22,885 nt of DNA, from contig PDIM01000060.1 of the NCBI GenBank assembly GCA_002811675.1, positions 1 through 22,885 on the forward strand, in the 5' to 3' direction. Origin of the DNA: Ichthyosporea sp. XGB-2017a (Eukaryota > Opisthokonta > Ichthyosporea). Under the pieces are notes generated by a model. It did no database searches, was not told where the DNA came from, and saw only the letters and a list, made by a program, of their open reading frames with translations. Position numbers and translations under genes: made by a program. Every line of letters starts with the position of its first letter. The first letter of the stretch is position 1. Below are positions 1 through 10,770 of the stretch, in pieces.

Positions 1-197
1 AGTTAATCGATGCAGGACCCCGCAAAGTAACAGCCCTGCGTAAGAATGGAATGTCTGTGAATTGTAGTATTTCTTTAACTGAAATTTTCCCCAACACTGA
101 AAAGCACGAAATAGTCGCCGTTATTCGAGACCTTACAGAAATATCCAATATGGAAAGCATGCTGAAACGAAGGGAGAGCTCTGGAAGACTAAAGTAA
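1..197 (+). CDS. PAS-domain protein, C-terminal end only
   Basis: This is the 3' end of a gene that runs in from the left edge. The frame starting at position 3 is open for 64 codons and stops at TAA 195-197. The translation contains a typical C-terminal half of a PAS domain: RKNGMSVNCSISLTEI, then HEIVAVIRDLTEIS, matching the family pattern of a basic residue plus DG/NG, a beta strand of alternating hydrophobics, and the closing 'IRDxTE' strand. PAS domains sense ligands, redox state or light and usually sit in signalling proteins such as kinases or cyclases; which effector is attached lies outside the window. The protein ends about 20 residues after the PAS domain, so this PAS domain is C-terminal. 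There is no start here and no visible intron. It is convergent with NBAS, 121 bp away. Confidence 0.72.
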   Translation, partial: LIDAGPRKVTALRKNGMSVNCSISLTEIFPNTEKHEIVAVIRDLTEISNMESMLKRRESSGRLK

Positions 198-286
198 AGC
201 ACATACTTGAAAACCACCTTGTATTTGGTAAAAAAGAATAGGCTTTCGAACAAAAACAAACCAAAAACAAAAAGAGGTTAATTAGA

Positions 287-292
287 AATAAA
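287..292 (+). terminator. Poly(A) signal AATAAA, PAS gene
   Basis: A consensus AATAAA lies 90 nt after the stop codon of the PAS-domain gene on the same strand, inside the short convergent spacer before the NBAS stop. No matching AATAAA was seen for NBAS on the opposite strand in this spacer. Confidence 0.45.
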
Positions 293-318
293 CTATCGAA
301 ATGATCCGTACCCGCGGT

Positions 319-3300
319 TTAGGAACCAGTTGAAGGTAGGGATGAAGAGAACAGCGAAAGAAGGTAGGCTCCGTCAGTCCAAGTGAATAGACATAAAGGC
401 TGCTTGAGATCTGTGGTAAAGGAAACACACGGTAAACTATATTCAGCTTCCTTTTGATTTGCATTCACAAAAAGAAGCTTGGAATGCCGCGAAAGTAACG
501 GGCATCTCGAACACGTGAAATCAGCTTTATCAGTGTTGCCTGACAATTGCAACGCTGGTAATATTTGGTCTGAGACGGCTTTGACTACTAAAGATGCGGT
601 TTTCATTCCAAAAGAAAGTGATTGCATGTTTCTTGGGATACCTAAGTATTGAAATAGCAGCTGACACGCTGTCGTCTCTTGTTGTTCAAGTATAAGGAAT
701 GCAACCAAAAATGCAACATCACAGTCAAAAGCCTTGCAATTATTGGCATACCATTCGCGTTTTTGGTCACTGAAAGTTTTGATGCACTCAACTGCGTTAA
801 TTGAGAAGGCCTTAAGCAATTTAGGGCAATAGCGCGTAATGAAATAAGCTTTGTTCTTAATAATCAAAGTACATAACTCGTGGTCAGCAGTAGTTATATT
901 AAATCCTTTTGACGGGCATTCACGTAGGGTTTCACGTAGTAAATCGCAACACGAGTCCGTGTTAAACAGAAGCATCAGCTTTAAGTAAGACGGATTCAAA
1001 CATTCTTGGTGTGAAACAAGTTCGCAAAACTTGGTTACTTCATCCAGCTCCAATAAAAATATCCTATTATCTTCACGCGATATATGGGCAATAACCCACT
1101 CCACTTGACCATATTCCAAAGTCAATTTATAAAAAATAATAAACCAGCAAGGGTGAAAACAGGTCACACCATTGTTCTCATCTCTATCCAACATTTGGAT
1201 AAGGCTCACTATGTGAAAGATCGCATCTTGTGAAGTACTTTGATTCAAAAGTTCAAGAATAAAACGTACCCTATTTTCAGTTCCTTGTAGTTCAGATGGC
1301 GCAACCTTACGTTTCCAAGTACGATAGACTAGGTCTTCAATCTCCACAAAATTACCAATGGTGTCCACTTTGGATTGCTCACCAAAATATGCACCTAGCA
1401 ACTCGCGCACCACTAACCTTGCACTCAATGAAATTTCAACATCATCAGAAAATAATTCTGCCTTTTCTTTTAAAATAGCCCCAACATCTGCCAAATCTGC
1501 AAGAGTATTTCCCCAAATTCCATTAGCAATAGAATTCAGTGCCTTGGTAGCAAAATCTACACTCGAATCACTTTCATTGATTTGAAGAAGAGACAAGCAC
1601 TTTTCAAATGCTCTAATACAGATAGAAGTAACTGAATCCACATCCTCTAAACTAAAACTTAAAAGATCTTTCACAACCGTAAGGGAATGGGCTCTAGACA
1701 GGGCTTCCACACACACGTCTTCCACCACCCGTTTAGTGAGCAAGCTGTTTTGCAGCTGTCGGACAAGTTCGGGGTTCAGATTAAGCTCGGGAATGCTTTC
1801 ATAGAGTGCTTTGACAAGCTTAAAAGTTTTCTCCATAATACTCACACCGCTACCACCCAATTTACTTTCACTATCGATCAGCTCGAAATCTATAGATTTC
1901 AGCGCTGACATTGTCTCTAGCTTGAATTTAGTACAGTGAGTAACAACAGGTGGCACACAAAAGGTATCCTTGTCGTTTAAGTCAAAAGGACACCCAAGCA
2001 ATGCTTGTGATATCCTCAATATACATAAAGGATAGCATTTACGCCAAAATTTGTTCACCACACCAACAACTACAGCACCCTGGTCAATAAGAAAAGCCTC
2101 TTTCTGGCCATTATCAAGAAATTCTAGTTTTCGCACAAAATTCTGGTATTGGTTTAAAACAACTTGAGTAAATACTGCATTTTCGTCAGGGTAGTGATCA
2201 CTATGTTTAGGATGCAAAAACTTGCAAAGGCTAGATATAGCACTAGCATTGTCAATTGTAAGAAATGGCTTCAAAAATGTGCGGAATTGTGCCCAATAGC
2301 ACATCGAGTCTTCACACGATGAAACTAAAGCTTTGATATCAATAAAGAGTTCAGAGTCACTCAAAATACCAAGGATAGATAATGTATCGGCAATAGGAAT
2401 ACCTAGAAGTTCCTTAGATAGCGCCGAATCTTCAATTGAACACGCTATTTTAAATATACTATGAAGCCTATTATATTGGGTATACAGTTCACCACTAGAC
2501 GAAAGTTCTTTTCTTAAGAGCAATCCGATTTTTGCTTTTGCCGAGCACAAAATAGATTTATATTCATCAACTGTAGAGCTCTCACACCGAAGAAGATTTT
2601 CTGCTAAGCATAGGCCAAGTTCCTCCTGCCCTATTGAATATTGTTCGGTCAATGAAACGGCAATTTTTATCCCAGCATCATCGGGCGATTTTAAGAGCTT
2701 TGCAAAAATAGTTTTGCGATATCTCTCACTTTCCACAAACATTTCTAAATCGACAAAGCCAACTTCCTCTTTTAATTGCGTTGAAAAATTCAAGTCAGAA
2801 AGAGTAGTATCTAGCGATCCGTGCACATCAAGGAGTAACTTAAATTGGCACATATCTGCTTCTGAAATATGATAACAATCATCGGTACTTTTTCTATCCA
2901 AACACGACACCACAGTTTCTGAGAGCTTGCTTGGGCAAAAGTCATACACAAAATCATGACTTTCACGAGGCTTTACAAGCATTTTATAAAGCTCGCCCTC
3001 AATAACATACTGATACATACGCACTTCAAGGGCCGAGGGCTTATACAGAGTTTCGCGAGCAGCTACAGTATCCTATACACAGTCAACACAACCGTCAGTT
3101 CAAGCTATTCATTCAGATCCTTTTATATTCAACGACGAACAAAAAGTTACCTACCTTTAAAGTGTGGAGAAGTATTGAAACCGCCGTACAACTATCGATC
3201 TTGGCAAAATGCTGAAAATACATTAAATCTGACAGAGCACAGGTTTCTGAACTATCATATTTACCCTCTGAAACATTCTGAAATAAACAAAATTGGGAAG

Positions 3301-6300
3301 CTTTAAGAAAGGCACAGAAGGCAAGGTTCCTCAAGCTCATTTTCAGCTGTGGATGATTATTACCAAAATAAGCCATACGCTCCCATCGCTCATCACTCCC
3401 ACTCTCACATCTCAAGTGAGCGGACTCCTCGTGAAATGGATGCTTCACTAAACGTACTTGCGATTCCGACGTATCAGCTGTGTTAAGCACATAGTCAAGG
3501 ATGGTGTCTTTGTAAGAAGCAATGCGCGCGTCTTGATATAATTGCTCTAGTTTCCCATGTGACATACCCAGATCTGAGCTTTCGCAAAATTCAGCAAGCG
3601 TCGACAGGACATCCAGAGTTTTTGCCGACTCGAGTATAATCGAAATTTCACCAACAGGACAGAACGCCAAAGCGAAGCCCAAAAGACGCCCCTGAGCACT
3701 TGTATTGTGAAATCGAGGTTCACAGCCCAACTTAAAGCAGATATTCCAAATATTTTCACATTTTAATGTCACCGCATCTAGACAGACGGTGTACGCAAAT
3801 AAAAAGTCACCTTCATCAAAAGCAACTTCCGCAACACTACACAAAATGTCACTTTTCTCTCTTTCACTTATCTTCAAGAGGGTGCACAGGTGAAGAATAT
3901 CTTTCAGTCTCTTGAAATTGCTTTCCCTACTACTCAACGCCATTAGCACAAGTTCCTTTTTTTGTGTATTTAACCTCACTTGAATGGGTAAAATAGAACA
4001 TCCAAAATCCGACAAAAGCTCAGTCGCCAAAATAAGACCGCGTTCACTTTCGATTTCATCGGTTGGTTCTATGATCGACAAGCAGCCTCTAGCCAAAGCA
4101 ATGGAGCTATCAGAAGAACTTGAAGCTGAGTTAAAATATTCTCGAGACACTTTCACTACAATTTGAACAGCAATAAGATAAGGAATCTTTGAATTGCGAT
4201 TCTCCTCAGGGCATACATTCATTAGCTCCTTCGCAAAACCAAACATTTCTTCTTTTCCGCAGCACATTAAATTTTCAACAAACAATGTCAGTACATTAAT
4301 AAAAGGAACAAAATCAAATACTGTCTTTTGAATCTCTACAAAGTCTCCTAGAAGAAGTCTCCACTGTTTCTCCGAAAAGCTTTCCTTTACAGCTAGACGA
4401 GCAGCTTTAATGAAAAGATCCATACATTCTTCGGTATTTAACTTCTTAAGAAAAAATCTGATCGACAGCTGAACTCCATATTTTCCAAAAATTTCAACCG
4501 CACTTATTTGGGTTTCCAAGGTATCAAGTCTCTCGTGAAGTTTCGAAGAATTGGACTCAGCTAATCCAGCGTTCTCGGGAAGACACTCGTAAATATCACT
4601 AATGGGTGCTATGTCTTCACCCTCGTATAGATACACACACTCAAGTGCAAGTGTAATCAAACGCGTCTCGTCTTTGATAATTCTATTTCCCAAAGCAATT
4701 TTGGGGCTAGACAGCTTAAATATAGCAGCTACAAAGTCCAGTGACTGCACTGAAAGTTCGCGCATCAATCGAAACAAACAATCACTAGATAGACCCCTCT
4801 TTTGCATGAGGCCGAGTCCCCATTGTAATACATCCCTTCCGAACGTACACGCATCCGACGATTGAAAAAGAATTTTAAACTTTTGATACTCGTCCAGTCT
4901 TTTATAGTTTTGATAGGACATAAGGTTTGTGCACAAGTTGAAATACACCGCCGTATTAAGTGTCTCCAAATCAAGGACAACTTTCTCTAAGCCCGGAATG
5001 TTTTTTATATTGCCAACGTATGCCAAGCATAGAGCATTTTCCAAAAATCCAGTGGCCTCATCTATTTCACTTACTCTAGCACTATACCAGGAGCACAAAT
5101 CTTTTGGCGAAGGGGCCGGAGGAAAGGAATCTAATGACTTAATGCCATTGAAATAGAAAATATTTTCATCCACAGCGCTGTCGTCCTTTCCTTTTTGTTC
5201 GCTCCAATCGAGTATACGCCATTCCTTAGTTGCCCAAGGAATGACTTTTCCACTACTGTCACAGCCTGGAAGCAGGTCTTCATACTCCTTGCAACATACT
5301 GTTTCAGGGATTAGTGACAAAATCGCCAATCTGTAAGGGAGCACTAAATCACCATGGTAAGTAAACATTATTTTTAAAGCATGGAAATTGTGATCTTTTG
5401 CCAAATCTACAGTTGCTCTAAGAATATCGTAGTCTCGAAAAACAAAAAATCGTTCAGAAATAAAGTCATCCTCTTCTTCGTCTGTGATATGAAGATATGT
5501 TTCCAACCGATCCAAGTACTTTAAAAATTTCTTTCGATATTTAATTTTGAAGTCCCAATATTTTCCTAAATGATCACAACCTTCTTCAGAATCCGTACAT
5601 TTTAGACCGTACTTTAGCAACATTCTAATCTCGGATGGCGATGCTGCTTTAGCCGATGAGCATTCGCTCAGTACCCACTCTATGTCTTCCACTTTTGACA
5701 AAAAAGCGTCAATTGTTGTCTCCAACACCGGCGCTTCTTTCCATTGGCATTGGTAAACTAAATCCGTTTTCAGACTGTACGAGCTAGCAATTAACAATGC
5801 TTCTTCATAGTCCCTTTGCTGCACTTTTACCCTGAACAATTCTTCAGGTGAGGTAGGGCAAAATATTATCAACCGGCTAGTTTTTTTCGTCACATCAAAT
5901 TTAAAAACATCCTTGCTGTCCTCGCCAACAATCCAAGCAGTTGCTAAAGAGAAACCAGATCTAAATGTCTTGATGACTTTTGATGTAAACGAAGGCAAGC
6001 TTTTGTCCGCCTTATTCGCTTCCCTGTGACGGAAATGCTCCGCCCCAATATTATCTGCTTCTGCATTTCCTAAATTAACTCCCAACAAGCTACTTAGTTT
6101 GCAGTGGCTACTCAAGCTCTCCAAAATAAAAAAAGTTCCAGAAGATGTGTGGGATATACAGCAGCCCTTTTCAAAAGTTTCCCTTTTCCCACCCAACAAA
6201 TCCTTCAATAATTCTATCTTTGTTATAGCAACAATGCCACAATTAAAAACGATACAAAGACTTTGGGAATCCCACCATGAAATTGCAATTACAATATCCC

Positions 6301-7504
6301 ACTTTATATTTCGCGAGAGTGTCGATTGATTGCTCGCTTCTGAAGATTTATCACAAGTTTCAAGCCCAAGCAACTCTGTCGCTAATGTTTCCCTATCATA
6401 TTTAAAAAGGATTTTTGCGCTACGAACATCACATATTCTTATGCAGCCTCTCGAATCCAAGCATGCAATAGTGTTCTTCTCCGAATTTATGGCAAGGCCA
6501 GTGACAATAGTTTCCTCATCCTTGGCAAATCCAAGAATTCTGCTTACTAAAGAGGCTCTAAGAGCACTATTGACCTTGTCAGAATTGTGGTGTACCGGTA
6601 CATAAAAAGGTTCTTCCGTGATAACCCTCCACAAATATAACCCTGCCTCATTGCAACTACTTTCACTCTCACCTTTCGTCGTTAGATTTTTCCCTCCACT
6701 AACAAGGATTTTAAATTCGGGATGATAACACAAATGGGTTACCGTAGACTGTACACTTGCAAGGGAATAGCTATGATGTGCTAAATACTTCAACTTAGAT
6801 TCAGGTCGTCCCAAATAAAAACATTTCAGCATTCCTGAATAATCTACAGCTATCATTTCAAACAGCCAGTTACCTTTCGAAGAACGCGGCTCTATAATCA
6901 GTAAAGAAGCGACACAATCCGTGTACGCACTATCAACGGTTGCACTTCCAAGCTCACCCTTTTGATGGAAATTGATGTTATACCAGATTTTGCCATTTCT
7001 ATCACCAACACATATCATGCCGTTAGTAAATGCCACGGCAAGAAGTTCTGAATTAGGAGACCACGCAGCTCGCCTCCACCGCGGCCACGGGTCGTTGTAT
7101 CCTTTTACTTCAGCAATGGGGCATGTAAAACCATCTTCTTTGCCTCTGATTTCATAAAAGTTCTGAGCCAACACTGTAACTCTTTGTCCGTCCGGGGAAA
7201 AATATACGCGCCAATCACTGCCATACTGATGAACATAATCAACCAAGCTCTGACCTAATCCACCCCATATTTTGGCCACCTTTTGCCTTGAGTAACCAAC
7301 GATTCCCAGATAAAACTTATTCAAAACATTAGGAACATCATCCAAAGAATGAGGAATAAAAGACCCATCATCAAAAGGTTCATCCCAGTGCCACTCAACA
7401 GGAACTGAAAGATCATACAAAATACTTTGTCCTGAAAACGGATTAGGACGACCTCCAGTCTCCTCAGCAACGGAATCAGCCTCATCCGTATCAATACCAC
7501 TCAT
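319..7504 (-). CDS. NBAS: NBAS / Sec39-domain subunit of the ER tethering (NRZ/Dsl1) complex
   Basis: Two exons, 7504-3155 and 3072-319, are separated by an 82-nt phase-0 intron (3154-3073; donor AAG|GTAGGT, acceptor GTGTATAG|GAT). Together they encode 2367 aa, close to human NBAS (about 2371). Known role of the family: subunit of the NRZ/Dsl1 complex that captures Golgi-derived COPI vesicles at the ER; animal NBAS also acts in mRNA decay, and the plant counterpart is MIP2. Sequence evidence, in order: N-terminal ILYDL (28-32) and a beta-propeller region (about 90-440) with PRWRRAAWSPNSELLAVA (141-158), then the solenoid start TSPEELFRVKVQQRDYEEAL (551-570), TDLVYQCQW (580-588), YLDRLETY (663-670) and FTYHGDLVLPYRLAILS (714-730), all hallmark NBAS/Sec39 motifs. 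Exon 2 carries the C-terminal solenoid, including VEIEDL and ENRVRFILELL. Without splicing this would look like two genes of 1463 and 901 codons. The ATG lies 466 bp from the divergent EBP start. Confidence 0.95.
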
Positions 7505-7970
7505 TGTTTTTCTAGAATCAAAGCACAGTAGCTACTGTTTCCTCGCCTAAATATCAAAGTGCAAATCAGCCAAGCAAATATATTTCCACGTGCACGAAAG
7601 AACAGAAAGGGAGTGGGAGGCGGAGGAGTACTTGCAAGAAGGAGATTCGTTTCTATGCTTTATCAATAAACCAAACAAACAGTCAACTGTGTGTGACTTG
7701 ACTTGGCTTTTATTTTGAAACAGGCCGCGGGGAAGTGAAGGGTTAAGGGAAGTGAAGGGGTAGGGGTTTAGATTCCACTTGTTATAGCTGACCGCGATGC
7801 TGCTTCAGTCGACCTCGGTCTCGCTAAGTAAAGCCCCCTCCCCGAAGGAGTAAAGCCTCTCTCCATTGGACTATGAGGGTGACCAGAGCCAGAGCCAGGC
7901 CTAGATCCACCTTTGAATAATAAGAGACAAGTGTGCTTCTTAGGGCGTTTGTTGGGTACTGGAGGTAAAT
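7505..7970. promoter_or_regulatory. Divergent promoter region between NBAS and EBP
   Basis: This 466-bp spacer separates two diverging start codons, so it must hold both 5' leaders and promoters. Visible elements are an ATTGG (CCAAT on the minus strand) at 7865-7869, about 100 bp before the EBP start, and a perfect 13-bp direct repeat at 7730-7759. I see no clear TATA box and no ORF worth calling. The assignment rests on gene layout; no transcription start can be placed from sequence alone. Confidence 0.55.
7730..7759 (+). repeat. Two 13-bp direct repeats GGGAAGTGAAGGG
   Basis: Copies at 7730-7742 and 7747-7759 are identical and start 17 bp apart, in a purine-rich stretch of the NBAS/EBP divergent promoter. 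The spacing and the GGAAGT core could suit a transcription-factor site, but no factor can be assigned. Confidence 0.6.
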
Positions 7971-8645
7971 ATGTGGGATTTGGAAGAGACGGTTTTTAGG
8001 ATTGCTTCTGTTCTACCTGAGCAGTATCGGGAGCAGTATGGGGTTTCCTTTGTTTCTACACTGTATACTGTTGTTTTGCTGATTATCTCCTACCTGCTGA
8101 CTGCCTTGTTTTCCAGAAATCTAAAGTCTGCCAAAGACAGGAACATAATTCTGTGGCTCGTGTGGGATGCATTGATCCATTTCACCCTTGAAGGGCCGTT
8201 TGTTTATATTTCACTTGTAGAAACTGTAGCTACCTCGAGGAATCCCCTTGCTATACCATGGAAGGAGTACGGGAAGGCAGACATTAGATGGCTTCACAGC
8301 GATGAAACAATCGTGTCCCTTGAGATTCTAACAGTCATTCTTGATGGCGCCTTATGCTTATATCTTGTTTATGCTTACATGAATCAAACGTCTGGAAGAC
8401 ATTATTGGATGATTGTTCTCTGCACGGCCGAACTGTATGGAGGATGGATGACTTTTGTGCCAGAGTTTCTCACCGGAAACAAAAATTTGGTTACTGACAA
8501 TCCATTGTTCTTGTGGTTTTATTTGGTTTTCTTCAACGGATTATGGGTTATAATCCCTTTGTACCTTATGCTTGACGCCTGGCGATTTGTCTCCGTCGCG
8601 TGTGAGCAACATCAACACTCTTTGAATCTCAAGAAGACTCAATAA
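7971..8645 (+). CDS. EBP: 3-beta-hydroxysteroid delta8-delta7 isomerase (emopamil-binding protein)
   Basis: Intronless, 224 aa, close to human EBP (230 aa). The enzyme moves the C8 double bond of the sterol B ring to C7 in the ER membrane, a late step of sterol synthesis. Residues corresponding to those essential in human EBP are present: H70 and E74 (IHFTLEG), E118 and T121 (LEILT), N189 and W192 (FNGLW). WKEYGKADIRW (97-107) matches the human WKEYAKGDSRY loop. Hydrophobic segments at about 26-48, 61-80, 115-136, 146-165 and 178-203 fit the five-helix EXPERA fold. The C-terminus LNLKKTQ is lysine-rich, with lysines at -3 and -4, close to the KKXX ER-retrieval pattern, in line with ER residence (inference). 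An AATAAA (8641-8646) overlaps the stop codon. The first in-frame ATG was used as start. The gene is divergent from NBAS. Confidence 0.95.
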   Translation: MWDLEETVFRIASVLPEQYREQYGVSFVSTLYTVVLLIISYLLTALFSRNLKSAKDRNIILWLVWDALIHFTLEGPFVYISLVETVATSRNPLAIPWKEYGKADIRWLHSDETIVSLEILTVILDGALCLYLVYAYMNQTSGRHYWMIVLCTAELYGGWMTFVPEFLTGNKNLVTDNPLFLWFYLVFFNGLWVIIPLYLMLDAWRFVSVACEQHQHSLNLKKTQ

Positions 8646-8905
8646 AAGCAAGAGGGGAGTGATTAGAGCAGCTCTACTCGTCAAAAAGAGCAAAACAAAA
8701 AGCAAAACAAAGAAGTGTATAAAAAAAGAAAAACAAAACCACCAGGCGAAGACCCCAGCTGATAAATTTATTGATAATTACATTTTTATTATTTGTTTGT
8801 TCTTAGTGCTGTTGGTTTTCAAACTGTCTGTCTGATGCCATCTGAAGAGACGCTTAAGAAGTCTGCCGGGAATCGAGAGCGTTAGTGTGTGAGGTTTTAT
8901 TTATA

Positions 8906-9747
8906 ATGGGTGATTTGGGGGAGGAGAAGTTCAGCTCTGTTGAAGAAGAAAGGGATTTTTGGAAGCAGAGATTCAACGAGTTGAAGGTGGAATTGGATGA
9001 TTCCAAAACTCAGTTTGATGAGTTTTACGAAGAAAGCAAAGAATTGGAGCACGAACTGGAAGCTCAATTAGAACAGCATGAGCAGAAAATTACTAAGCTT
9101 GAGAAGGAAAAAAATGTATTGATTGAACAGAATGACAGCCTAAAGGAAAGTTTAAAAACCAAAGCAAATGTTTCTAGTGCTGCTTTCGAAAAAATACAAA
9201 AAGATTTCAAAGAATTGAGTGAAAAGTTTGAAAAGCTTCAGAAGGCAAAGGTAGATCTCGAAATGACTAATGACATTTTGGAAAAGTCTGAACGGGCGGT
9301 TAACTCAACATGTGCTGACCTCGATGCGAAACTAAACAAAACTCTTGAAGCTAACGCCCAACTTCAAAGTGAGTTAGATATATCAGAAGATTCTCGTCAA
9401 ACAGAAAACCAACGTTTGCGGGACGAAATTCGCGATTTGAAAAGTGAAATAACAATGCTCTCTTCAAAACTCGAAAATAGAGAGTTGGGAAATGCAGCGG
9501 CCCTGAATAACGTTAAGGAGGGTGCAAACCCTTCAATGGCCAGTGCAGAAGACTCGACCCAGAAAAGCAGCACATCTACAATGAATATGATGGATGAGTT
9601 ATTAAAGCGTGTGTCAGTAAGTAATATGTTTAATAATGTCTTCTTTACCATATTCGATATGTGCGAACTAAGTTGTTTACCGGTTGTATTCTTAAACAGA
9701 ACCTTGACAGCAAATTGAGTCAATGTCGAAAAGCTTTACGGAATTGA
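8906..9747 (+). CDS. NudE/NDE1-like dynein regulator (coiled coil)
   Basis: Two exons, 8906-9616 and 9700-9747, with an 83-nt phase-0 intron (TCA|GTAAGT ... TTAAACAG|AAC), give 252 aa. NudE/NDE1/NDEL1 proteins bind LIS1 and the dynein intermediate chain and regulate cytoplasmic dynein. The N-terminus FSSVEEERDFWKQRFNELK matches the FSSEEEE-YWK start of NDE1. A long coiled coil (about residues 10-190) contains EFYEESKELEHELEAQLEQHE, parallel to the LIS1-binding segment [21 protein letters not shown] of human NDE1, and a QRLRDEIRDLKSE stretch like the human QRLKDEARDLRQE. The splice restores the conserved tail LLKRVSNLDSKLSQCRK, comparable to human LLRKVGALESKLASCRN, and ends it there. A GTG upstream of the ATG extends the frame but is not a plausible start. 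The protein is shorter than human NDE1 (346 aa) and lacks a long Ser/Pro tail. Confidence 0.86.
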
Positions 9748-9879
9748 CAAATATGAATGCGCTTTGTATTGTACAGAACTTCGGTCTCCTTATTACCTTC
9801 CAGCCTCGATTAATATGCAAACTCACTCAACCAGAAAGCACGTACATAGACCTTGATATCTCAATTTAGCGAAGACAAA

Positions 9880-10128
9880 GATCTTTCCACCTATGTTCGT
9901 CCTCTACAGGCTACAGCTCACAAGTCCCATCTAGAGCATTCATCCACCGTGCACACCATACATCATTCAGCAGTAAACACGTCTCCCCCTCTCTCTCTGT
10001 CTCTGTCTCTGTCTCTGTCTCTGTCTCTGTCTCTGTCTCTGTCTCTCTTCTCATGAATAACACCACTCTACATAGTGGAATAAACAAGCAGACTCCCCTC
10101 GGTACCTTGACTCCCCTGAAACATGCAT
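9880..10128 (+). repeat. Duplicated block, copy 1 (left of assembly gap)
   Basis: This 249-bp block starts GATCTTTCCACC and ends ACATGCAT at the edge of the N run. It contains a hexanucleotide microsatellite of 8 GTCTCT units (about 9998-10045). It matches copy 2 except for the number of units and one base next to the array. No gene is seen between the NudE stop (9747) and the gap. An AATAAA at 10079-10084 could end the NudE-like transcript. Confidence 0.9.
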
Positions 10129-10228
10129 NNNNNNNNNNNNNNNNNNNNNNNNNNNNNNNNNNNNNNNNNNNNNNNNNNNNNNNNNNNNNNNNNNNNNNNN
10201 NNNNNNNNNNNNNNNNNNNNNNNNNNNN
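10129..10228. other. Assembly gap of exactly 100 N
   Basis: A run of 100 N is the usual placeholder for a gap of unknown size. Peptides translated across it are meaningless. The flanks are the two copies of the same block, so the gap may hide no missing sequence. Confidence 0.98.
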
Positions 10229-10459
10229 GATCTTTCCACCTATGTTCGTCCTCTACAGGCTACAGCTCACAAGTCCCATCTAGAGCATTCATCCACCGTG
10301 CACACCATACATCATTCAGCAGTAAACACGTCTCCCCCTCTCTTTCTGTCTCTGTCTCTGTCTCTGTCTCTGTCTCTCTTCTCATGAATAACACCACTCT
10401 ACATAGTGGAATAAACAAGCAGACTCCCCTCGGTACCTTGACTCCCCTGAAACATGCAT
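10229..10459 (+). repeat. Duplicated block, copy 2 (right of assembly gap)
   Basis: This 231-bp block starts exactly at the right edge of the N run and repeats copy 1. It has 5 instead of 8 GTCTCT units, which accounts for the full 18-bp length difference, and one C/T difference just before the array (CTCTCTCT against CTCTTTCT). The pattern suits two alleles or reads of a single locus that the assembler did not merge. Confidence 0.9.
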
Positions 10460-10770
10460 GAGGGGATAGGTGATGATCATTTGTGTGGGTTGATCAGCCT
10501 TGATCTGGTTGGTTGTCCCTTTTGTAGCTTTTCCTTTTTTTTGTGTGTTGTTGTTTTAGTTCTTATTTTTGAGGGTTAATTCTGCTTCCGTGTTTCTGCG
10601 TTTTTTGCTTTTGGTTATTACTTATTTCCTTCTGTGTTATTTCCATTTGTCTTTTTTTGTCTTCTTTTTCTTTGGTTTGCTGTGGATTGTGATTTGAGTA
10701 CGGGAGGGGATTAGTTTGGAATTTTGTTGAGTCTCTGATACTGACTGTTTTCGTTACCTAACTTTGCAGA
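10460..10770 (+). promoter_or_regulatory. COPB2 5' leader, possibly with a 5'-UTR intron
   Basis: This T-rich stretch precedes the COPB2 start codon. It ends TACCTAACTTTGCAG just one base before the ATG, a textbook branch point (CTAAC) plus 3' splice site, much like the dehydrogenase intron end CTCTAACTGGCAG in this window. A possible donor is AG|GTGATG at 10470. If used, a 300-nt 5'-UTR intron (10470-10769) would precede the ATG. No ORF of interest lies here. Confidence 0.4.

Noticed and set aside
319..3024. Separate 901-codon gene downstream of the large minus-strand frame
   Set aside because: It joins in phase to the upstream frame through a good GT-AG intron, continues the NBAS C-terminal solenoid, and its apparent first codon is GTG.
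9853..10056. Frame ending in a Leu-Ser repeat run
   Set aside because: It is a translation of the GTCTCT microsatellite, starts at a non-ATG codon, and lies in the duplicated block at the assembly gap.
10051..10461. Frames running through the N gap
   Set aside because: The residues come from unknown bases; the frames have no meaning.
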